Assembly: GCA_009739215.1 (NCBI GenBank)
Contig: VSJF01000006.1
Location: 1-64,000 of the forward strand
Length of the DNA stretch: 64,000 nucleotides
Direction of reading: 5' to 3'
Source: Floccularia luteovirens
Lineage: Eukaryota > Basidiomycota > Agaricomycetes > Agaricales > Squamanitaceae
Numbering within the stretch: position 1 is the first letter of the stretch; each line of letters opens with the position of its first letter. Positions 55,600 through 64,000 of this stretch are shown here, in pieces. Made by a program: the position numbers and the translations under genes. The notes below the pieces were generated by a model, which searched no databases, was not told where the DNA came from, and saw only the letters and a list, made by a program, of their open reading frames with translations.

Positions 55600-58399
55600 A
55601 TGGATACAGCATTCCATTGGCTGGCCTCCGTCGTTTCTGGCATTCCAGCGAAGAATTTGAAGCCAACATCAAAAGAGGAGACGCCAGCTATCCTGGTCAC
55701 TGCAGAGCTGGACAAAGCTATCGCAGATTGCAAAGCCAAAGTCGCATATATCTCCAAAAGTTGCAGAGCCAACAACCGCAAATTCAGGTATGTTGTTTTA
55801 CATGTTACACGTCTATTCTTAGATCTCCTCCCGAGAAGCTGTGATGTCTGATTCGTTGTGTTCATCTTGCTTGTTGCAGGGATGTGGAGTTCGATCTCGA
55901 GAACGATAAGAACAGATGTTTACACGGACTCAGCGATCTACGTCCCTATAATCCATCGGATGTTCAGCGAGTAACCCAAATATTCGAGAACCCACAGTTC
56001 TCCGTCGATGGTGCAGATTCAAACGATATTGTGCAAGGAATTCTTGCAGATTGCTGGTTTCTATCGGCACTTGCTACAATGTCTGCTGCTCAGGGATTGA
56101 TAGAGAAATTCTGTGTTGCTGTAAGATTGTGCTTACCACTTGAGGCTTATTTGTCTTGCTAATCAATAATATGTAGCAAGATCCAACAGTTGGTGTTTAT
56201 GGTTTCATCTTTTTCCGAGATACAAGATGGGTTACCGTCATTGTCGATGAGTAAGACGTTCAATCACTGATTATTATTTTTTGCCTAAACTAATCTCTTC
56301 GTGACAACTCTTCTAGTTTGTTGTACACCTGCAATCCGAAATTTGAAGAGCTTAATTTCCTAGAAAAAAAATTATATCATAACGAGAAGAATATGTATAA
56401 TCAATTAGCTCGTACAGGTGGTAAAGGCCTATACTTTGCAAGATCCGGAACGCATGGGGAGACATGGGTACCTTTGTTGGAAAAAGCCTATGCGAAACTC
56501 CATGGAAGCTATTATTCCCTACATCAGGGTGTCTCAGCAGAAGCCGTTGAAGACCTTACTGGGTAAAACACTTCGTTATTGCCATGGAAACACAAATTGA
56601 TATATACTTTCCGCCCAGTGGTGTTTCGAGCTGTATCCAAACAAAGGTTGGTTGCCTAACGCTACTTACTGTATCGAGAATAAGGCTAACCACCTGATAT
56701 TTTGAACTAGGACATTCTTGATATCGATCGTTTCTGGAAAGAAGAACTCTGTTTGGCAAACAAAGATCGTATATTTGGATGTTCATTCCAGCATCTCGAT
56801 AGATCAAGGAATGGTTCCCCAGATGACCTCATGATAGAGGGATTGATGGGTGGGCATTCATACTCTGTCTTACGAGCAATCGAATGCAAAGGGAAGCGTT
56901 TTGTTGTACTCCGGAATCCATGGGGGGCGTCGGAATGGACCGGACCCTGGTCTGACGGCTCGAAGGAGTGGACTGCTGAATGGCTAGAAATGCTGCCAAG
57001 ACTTGGCCATGTCTTTGGGGATGATGGACAGTTTGTCATGGAATGTCAGTCGACTCTGCATCATATATTATCCTTATGATACTTATTCACGCTGGGTTTC
57101 AGATAACGATTTTCTCAACAGTTGGGAAGAAATTGACCGAACTCTATTGTTTGACTCCAGCTGGGTGATGTCTCCTAATTGGCTTCGGGTTAATTCTCGA
57201 CCATTCCCTTCAGCATGGGGATTCGGCGATGTCTCTTGTGCGTGGATCATCACTATGCTGATAACTTAGAAGTTATAACTGTTTCATTAAAATAAACAGT
57301 CACCATATCCCTACCCCAACCATCCTTCACAATAATAGTATTATCCCAACTCGATGATAGGTATTTCCTTGGCCTTCAAGGGAATTGCTCCTACGCGTTC
57401 GACTTTGTCCTCTTCAAGAGAGGCGAAAGAGAGCCTATAGGTTTTTCCTCCCAGGGAAGATTCCATATGCGAAGTGTAAACTTGGAGATACACCTTGACG
57501 CTGGAGACTACGTCGTGCACGTAAGTGGGAATTTTTGTTGTTTATAATACGATACTAACGATCATTCCAGGTACGACTTGATCGTGAATTGGTTAGCTTG
57601 CCTGTGCGAGGACCTCAAAATGAACGTACACTTTCTCGGGTTATGATGGAACGTGCAAAAAGCCAAGTCATCGCATCCAGTTAGTCTACATCCATTATAT
57701 CTCATACCGCCATTTCTGACCTGGCTGTGTTGTTCTAGATTTTGACATGGAGTACGTATTCCCCCTACCGGGTTAATCCACAACTCACCAATCTTATCTA
57801 TCTATAGCATGGAAGTAAACAATCTGCCCATCCCAGTTGAAGTTCTGGCTGGAAGAGATCTCGATGAACTTGATTCTGTGGTCGAGGCAGTGTCATCTCC
57901 AAGTTATTCGCTAGCGCCTGAATCCGCCAAACAGACGAGCAGCTCCGAAGGATACAATATTATAACGCAAGAGGCAGCAATGTTCTCGTCAAGTGTCGAA
58001 GCACCCATTCTATCTCCTCTCGTCGACCCACCCCACACATATGACGATGCGGAAGTGCCAGGTTCATATGCGAGAACTGATGAAAGCGCAACAATCACAA
58101 GGACCACCCAATTCCAAGATATTACATATCCACCTCCTGCGGGACAAGTACCGTGGGAGCGATATTCAGTTGATGGAGTTGGTTCCGGATGCCATCCATA
58201 TTCCAAGAGGCGTCGCCTGACTTCTGAATATGATATGTTACAAAGACCTCCGCGTGGTGTCACTCAGGGTTACCTAGAGGAGGGCCTGGTGCTGGGGTTG
58301 AGAGTATATAGCAATAAAGACGCACCAGCGGAAGTCAAGAGCCAGTTGAGGAGGGAGGATCAGAGAAAATATCTAGCGTTTGCTGGAGCCTCAAGATGA
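55600..58399 (+). CDS. calpain-family cysteine protease
   Basis: Intracellular papain-fold protease. Eleven exons: 55600-55787, 55880-56120, 56177-56250, 56317-56562, 56619-56646, 56711-57044, 57103-57237, 57300-57520, 57571-57679, 57739-57751, 57808-58399; 726 aa in frame. The catalytic triad is visible: C121 in GILADCWFLSAL with oxyanion Q115, H308 in GLMGGHSYSVL, N328 in VLRNPWG. Typical substrate-cleft blocks follow (SGTHGETWVPLLEKAYAKLH, SDGSKEWTAEW, DDGQFVME). After the protease core, the part from about residue 430 resembles the beta-sandwich calpain domain III (SSWVMSPNW, DAGDYVVHVRLDRELVSLPV). No EF-hand domain is present; the last about 200 residues are disordered. The usual GD before the catalytic Cys is AD here. 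Exon 10 is only 13 nt. Confidence 0.93.
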
Positions 58400-58587
58400 T
58401 TAGGAATTGTGTTTTCTTGGCTTGTAGCTGCAGGACCATTCTTCATAGTGTTGGCATCATGTATCACATATTTATAATAACGCAATGCAATCTCTGAATT
58501 TGAAATACTGCATACGCCTTTAGCAAAAATTATGGCTAGGATATATAACAAATACTAGACGACAAGCACATTTGTAGCTAACTAGAT

Positions 58588-59260
58588 TTAGTTTAGCATG
58601 TATGACAATTCCATTGAGGTCTCGCATTCCAGAACCAATCTAGTCTTACCCTCTCTATCAAGCAGCTTCAGTTTCCCGTTAATTAGAGCGTTTGATAACG
58701 TACGACCCGTTATTCGGAATGGAAACCCAAAGGATTTTATGACCACCTTGACTACACACCCATCCTTCAGGATCAATACGACTCGCCAAGTTAAGATTAT
58801 CAAAGGTATTTTACGTTGACGTATGTCGTTCAAGGTTATTACATTTGTAATCTTATTGAACGAGTTTATTTGTTGCAGACCTATCCGAGTCCCAGTCGTC
58901 TTCATGAGAAGGACCTAAGTATACTATTAGTACAGTTTCGATTCAGAAAAATTCGCTCGTTTAGTTTTTTATTTGTTTCTAGAATTATGCCTCGAAGAAC
59001 GCTGAGACCAGGACATTTTATACTCCTAAATTCATGTAATTTATCACGAGAATAATTGGCCAACTGAATCTGTAGGTACAACAGTACTGATCAATGACGT
59101 TCGTTGACCCCTCGTCTGATCTGCACTGAAGATTGGCAAGTACGCTACTGCAGTATTTCTCACCTGGAACTTTGTCAAATAGTACAGCCTCCTCCAAGCC
59201 CCAAGATAAACGTGAGGGAAAATTGTCCACGTACGACTGGATGAACTTTTCATATGTTAG
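58588..59260 (-). other. coding-like minus-strand pieces, unassigned
   Basis: Two adjacent minus-strand stretches look protein-like: 59230-59120 (reading NFPSRLSWGLEEAVLFDKVP then GEKYCSSVLANLQ) and 58905-58588 (reading LILTWRVVLILKDGCVVKVV). They could be two exons of a small gene of unknown family or remains of one; no start codon with signal or convincing chain of splice sites was found. Confidence 0.3.
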
Positions 59261-59373
59261 AAAGAACTATGATTTACGATATCAGGGTTGAACGTTGAAC
59301 GTTGATACGGCACAACATAGCTCTTTCTACTGACCTATTTGTATACGGTGGTATGATACTTTACAAGGCTAGA
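59261..59373. repeat. GTTGAAC short tandem motif (59287-59302)
   Basis: GTTGAACGTTGAACGTTGA, three heptamer units. The same array recurs at about 59766-59786, and a looser form lies in the kinesin promoter near 28259. Confidence 0.5.
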
Positions 59374-59554
59374 CCCAACCGTTTGGTGCACCCGCACGTT
59401 GCCGCGCGGAGTTTAGGTCTGAGAGTCTAAACCCACATCAGACTTTGCACCAACCTCAGTTTTGGAACTCCGCACCAGAATATAGTCTGACGTGAGTTTT
59501 TACTCTTAGACTTAAACTCCGCACGGCAGCTTGCGGGTGCACCAAACGGCTGGG
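59374..59554. mobile_element. MITE-like element with about 55-bp inverted ends
   Basis: 181 bp. The left end CCCAACCGTTTGGTGCACCC and the right end GGGTGCACCAAACGGCTGGG are inverted repeats that continue imperfectly for about 55 bp each. No coding capacity. A clear target-site duplication was not found, so it may be old or a foldback structure. Confidence 0.7.
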
Positions 59555-59801
59555 AACAAGACTATTCACGTGTTCAACATATCAAAGACTACAACTGATA
59601 CGAGCAATTAGTGGTCGGTTTGAAACGTGGACAATAGTGATTCTCCATCCTGTCTATACCGCCATTCCAGGAAGAATGTCGGGAGACAACCGCATTTTTT
59701 ATAAACTGGTGCTAATTGGTATTAAGCACTTGCAATTCTACAGGTCAATCACATAAAAGATGCGCGTTGAACGTTGAACGTTGAACCCCAATGGTGGAAC
59801 A

Positions 59802-59936
59802 ATGGCGCGTACTCCCACAATATACTTCCTCTTGGGTCTATTCACACTCATCACATTAACCAAAATCTATCTCTCGTCATGCCACGCCGACCATCGCATC
59901 CTAGACAGGAATTTATCCAGAGTTGACCGTTGCTGA
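59802..59936 (+). CDS. possible 44-aa peptide with hydrophobic N-terminus
   Basis: An ATG-initiated frame whose residues 6-25 (TIYFLLGLFTLITLTKIYLS) form a signal- or anchor-like helix followed by a short polar tail with two Cys. No homology is recognised and it could be chance or a first exon; the frame ends in TGA at 59934-59936. Confidence 0.2.
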   Translation: MARTPTIYFLLGLFTLITLTKIYLSSCHADHRILDRNLSRVDRC

Positions 59937-62900
59937 TGCATATAAAAATATCTCATCCTCCCATCATCGAATCATTGTTCTCGATGCGTTGGATAAATGT
60001 GGAAGTGTCGGACCAAGGCGGTATCGTAAAGCTACTCATAAAAATTGGCGAAGTATCAATATTTCTTGTTCCCATGACACGAACAATTAAAGTTCTGCAA
60101 CCCATTTAAGATCTAGAATAGAATCCCGGGGAGGACTACCGATGTGAATATAAGCCATTCCTGGGGAAAAGGGATACGTGGGCGCGCGCCCGAATCTTAC
60201 GACCTCACTCAGCAGAATGCCGGTTTTTGGTGTATACCTTAACTGAAAAGCATGCAAGACTCGATAGATGCGCTGTTATCGGGTGATCTGGAAGGTGTGA
60301 CTGCTGCCTTCGGGTCGCTCGGTGTTGCATTTGACGATACTAAAATAATCTTTCTCTCCAGATGACCTGTACTCTACCAACATCAAGGAATTATTCAGGT
60401 CGTCCTTGGAAGCATGGCGTTGCCTTGGGACCATGTATCTGCCAAAGTCTTGAAGTATCTAATTGGTGCAATTATTGACAACGCGGAAGATATTTTCCGC
60501 GGCCTGGATCTGTAATCTACTAGCCAAGAAAAGACAACAAGTATTTAGACATACAAGCTTTCCACAGTCCATTTCAGATAAACAGCGCTGTTAAGAGCGC
60601 CAGCTTTTACATCGATCTGGGCAAACATCACACGCCTTCTGCATCTATCTGTTGACAAAGGACCTTCTGCTTGTAGAAAATGTATGCAAACCAGATGATG
60701 CATTGGTGCGCGCGCAAAAGTACCTCCCATCTACCGACCTCGTGAAGCAAACTATCCCGGCATCTCAAGCACACGAACAAACATCAAACCCTTTGAATCT
60801 AGTAGAAAGGTTCGTTACAGGAAACTCTCATCACGGAAGGTGTTCGGCTACATGACCGGTTAGTGAATAGGTATATCTTTCCAAAGTCGTGCCAAACTTT
60901 GGGTACAGATCTGGGATCCTGGAGTCAGCACATCAAGAAATACCTATACTGTTAAGTCCTTTGCATTGTCGCTGAAAGGACAGGAGACCATTTTGGGGCC
61001 GCATAACAAGGCTGTTTCCTTACAGGTTGTTCAACTCTCTGGTGTTCTGGTCTACCACACGACTGTTCCGGCTCAATAATATGAAGAGATCGGGTTGATT
61101 CACATAGCATGTACAAGTATATTCAGAAAAGAGCAAAACATATTGAATGTTTGCGACATAGTAAGAGACAACTTTGGTATTGACGAACAACACCTACTGC
61201 CAGTGGCAGGTGATATACTCAGACAGGGACGAGTTGGAAACCACCCTATAGCAATTTCAGTCGAAACAAGAATTAAGAAATCCATGTTACCTACCTGGTC
61301 TTTCTCAGAGAAACGCAACGTGGTGTTGGCTACAAATAAATTCAGCAGATGTCATACATAATTAAGCAGGATAAGTGCTTACTACCGAGTCTGGCCAGGT
61401 TCTGGGTGTAGATGGGACTCTCATCCGTCAAGTCGGCATTCATCAACTCACTCTCTATGATAAACTATGTTTCAGACGACAGCAGAAGCCAATAGCGTGA
61501 CAGTCCTTACGCCTGTATTCGAGGCCGACATAGGCCAATAAGGTCGGGTGGAAGTCCGCCTCGATGGTCATGTTGCTTCTGCAAATTTGAAAATCGAGTC
61601 AGTATTTATAGCAACAAAAACCCAGTTCCGTACCCTACACCTTTCCAGTAGAACATGGGCTCGTAGATGGTATACCCGGTCCTATCATTGGTCACGGTTC
61701 CTATACCGGTTTATTCAGTTTGTGTCAATAGTGTCTCATGCCATACCACTTGCCTACACTCATGGCTTGTCTCATAGAAGTCATGTTCTTGGCCTTGATC
61801 AAGGTGCCGTAGCTGGCATCCTTTTTCGCTTCACTCCAGACGTTGAGGCCATCTGAACTCGTCTCGAGACGACTAAGAGTTCCGAGCTGACAAAAAGGAA
61901 TTAGAGACCTTGATGTGCAGCTCATACAATAAACCACATACAGGAACTTCCTGGAAGACTGTTCCTTTGACAATGTTACCAGAGTCCTTGAGAAAAGCTG
62001 AGTTTCCACTAGGACAAATAATGGCACAGGGAGAAACTGACCACTTCACTCTGGGCGAAACCAATGCGGCCAGAGTAGGTAATTGTTGCAGTTCCATCTA
62101 CATATGGTGTTAATTACTATCAAACATTAATTTCTTTGTGCAACTCACTTCCGGGCCTGCAGTCAATAACTTTCCTGTATTATGCGCGGGCATATAGTCA
62201 GATGAGCTGTAAGAACAACACGGGTAAATATAAATTGACCATGCGACATAGGCCTGGTCCATGGCAAGTTCATTGCGCCTGATTTTTTGGAAGCACAGAA
62301 GAATCCTAGTGAACTGCTCAAATATAAGATTCTGCATGAATACATTGTTTGTTTCTAGATCCTTACTTGTGCCAGGCCGGCCCATTGGATGGTGAGGGTC
62401 CTGCTGATAGATGCCATTGAGAAGAGAGTTGCTGCTTTCGCTTGATGTAGAACTTGAAAGTTTACTGGAGAAACTACTCGGAGAACCTCTCGCCTTTATA
62501 CGATTTGGAGTTGCATTCAAGTCTCTTGGAACGTAAGACGGATATGGTACTCAGGAGACTTTTGTGGGCTTACTCGGATGCAAGGACAGCAAGTATGTCG
62601 GAATACAAGCTAAGAGGGTAGTTCTGCATGGATGGAACCCCTAGAGCAATGTATCCTTTGGAGCACCGTATGATGTAGTATAGGTTGCGCAGACCACTGC
62701 TTATATCAAGATCGTAAATTTTCATGTATCCTGTCACAAATAACTAGAAAACGTAAACACACTAGTGGCGGGATGATGACTGTATCCACTGACCAGTCAA
62801 GGGAAGTCAATATGTGGTATCTGGCTCATTACATTTGAACGGATCTTGTATATAATTACTGTATATGGAGGTTATCGGATATTCTATTGCCGTACTTACC

Positions 62901-63535
62901 AATAGTATACTGATATCTAATAATTGCCCACAAGCGATTTGAATACATGGCATCATTCGATCTAAAAATCTGTCTTGAGATGAAGCTCCCATCGATAGAA
63001 CTTTTCGATGTTCAAACGTTCAACGATCGTAAACTTCCCCTAAACCTTCGAATTATTCTGCGAGGCACAATGCAGGGGCATACATACATTATAAGCCACA
63101 TTTCAGACAAGAATCAAGCTGTTCCACAAACATTCCGAATCGTCTATCCGATGAGTAGACTAAGGGCTATGAGAAATGGTGGGTTAATGAGAGTGGATTG
63201 AAAACTAGGGAGTAAAAGCAAAATTTACGTACCTACATAACTGTACATTCAACATGCACCAACAAATACCTTGTCCCTCCGGATATTAGCATTACTACTT
63301 ACAGCCATGTGCATACACAAACCTCTGAGTTGGAAAAAATCGCAGGATAATGGCAATACAATGAGCGTAGGTACAACTCTCAATCCATGACATGGACATC
63401 TGGGCTGCCACAGAGGGTAGTTAACCAACTGGGAAGGCTCTTCGATGTGCTTGGAATATCCACATATGATTGCGTCTGATGTGTATGTTATATATCGGTT
63501 GTGGTGCTGCTCGTGGGGAGTGATTATTTCCAATC
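59937..63535. other. decayed region with scattered coding-like frames
   Basis: No intact gene. Minus-strand pieces at 62992-62900, 62743-62573 (reading LFVTGYMKIYDLDISSGLRN, then YIALGVPSMQNYPLSLYSD), 62520-62350 and 62345-62170 (reading LPWTRPMSHGQFIFTRVVL) look coding-like and are in order, so they may be exons or remnants of one minus-strand gene. Plus-strand frames at 60252, 60652 and 61095 are less convincing. I could not assign any family. Confidence 0.35.
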
Positions 63536-64000
63536 TCAGATCATAAGCACCAGCCCCACAACCTCGAACATTGTAACGCTAGTGCATTGAAAGCCTTGGT
63601 CAGAACCTATTGGAGCATCAGATAAATTATGGATCATTGACTTGGGGATTGCTGGAATGGTATAGATTTCCCACATGGTTATGTCTTGAGTGCTGGCAAT
63701 GGCTCGTTGGCTGTTTAAACGTACATTCACGGACGAAAACTTCTGGAAGCTGAGGAGTTTGATGTCGTGACCATCGCCCGGCGATGTCAAGTCCCATCAT
63801 ATGTGAAGAAGATTCGTATGATGTGGGTGATCCGAGTCAACGACGTCTTTGATCAATGTGAGGCGAGAACCATCGTCAGAACGTGGTAGAGAACAGATCT
63901 ATTTTCTATCTCCCCAGAGAACGACAGGTGCAGTCTTCTTCTTTGGATCCTACAGTCGTACAGATCCATCTCTAGAAGCAGAAGCAATCTTTGATCCATC
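63536..64000 (-). pseudogene. WD40-repeat gene relic, runs off window
   Basis: Read from the right edge on the minus strand, the sequence gives DGSKIASASRDGSVRL, then a TAG where WD40 repeats have Trp (TGG), then DPKKKTAPVVLWGDRK and a stop. This is a textbook WD40 blade (SxDxTVRLWD) broken by a one-base nonsense change. Downstream, further stops interrupt pieces such as SPGDGHDIKLLSFQKFSSVN. The parent was probably a WD40-repeat or NACHT-WD40 protein continuing beyond the window. Confidence 0.5.

Overview
The window is nuclear DNA of a filamentous basidiomycete, most likely a mushroom-forming agaricomycete. The evidence is many short (about 50 bp) GT-AG introns, a pair of eight-cysteine class I hydrophobin loci, basidiomycete-style low-complexity regulators, a tRNA-Lys with an intron, and families of tiny secreted cysteine-rich proteins. 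All gene models below were spliced by hand from the sequence; total exon lengths were checked to be divisible by three wherever a complete model is given.

Layout. 0-1 kb: 3' end of a peroxisomal 3-ketoacyl-CoA thiolase gene. 1-6.8 kb: gene-poor, with decayed coding-like pieces. 6.8-14.2 kb: a Zn2Cys6 transcription factor (+), then two minus-strand genes, a membrane-anchored coiled-coil protein and a large disordered protein. 17-20 kb: AP endonuclease 2 (APN2) and a BUD20/ZNF593-type ribosome-biogenesis zinc finger. 20.5-25.2 kb: four tiny secreted cysteine-rich genes. 25.8-36.5 kb: a compact conserved block holding a kinesin-14 (minus), an Opi1-family regulator diverging from it, a two-finger C2H2 regulator, tRNA-Lys(UUU) and an augmin HAUS6-like gene. 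37-47 kb: one dead and five intact further members of the secreted family, inside duplicated, transposon-bearing DNA. 44-49 kb and 54.5 kb: relics of Crinkler-header and kinase-like genes. 50-52.7 kb: a miniature LTR element (TRIM) with two identical 134-bp repeats, next to a large palindrome carrying two head-to-head hydrophobin copies, each broken by a different one-base insertion. 55.6-58.4 kb: a calpain-family cysteine protease. 58.4-64 kb: decayed DNA, a MITE-like element and a WD40-repeat relic running off the end.

The most striking content is the secreted cysteine-rich family: nine intact genes and one pseudogene, all on the plus strand. Every intact gene has five exons, and the third is a conserved 4-nt micro-exon whose last base opens a cysteine codon. 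The mature peptides share a C-C-CC-C-C framework (one lacks the first Cys). Open-reading-frame searches and standard annotation would miss almost all of them.

The housekeeping genes (beta-oxidation, DNA repair, ribosome assembly, spindle, lipid regulation) form islands between fast-evolving blocks of secreted peptides, effector-like relics and small mobile elements, a two-speed arrangement typical of symbiotic or pathogenic basidiomycetes. No virus, CRISPR or rRNA sequence was seen.
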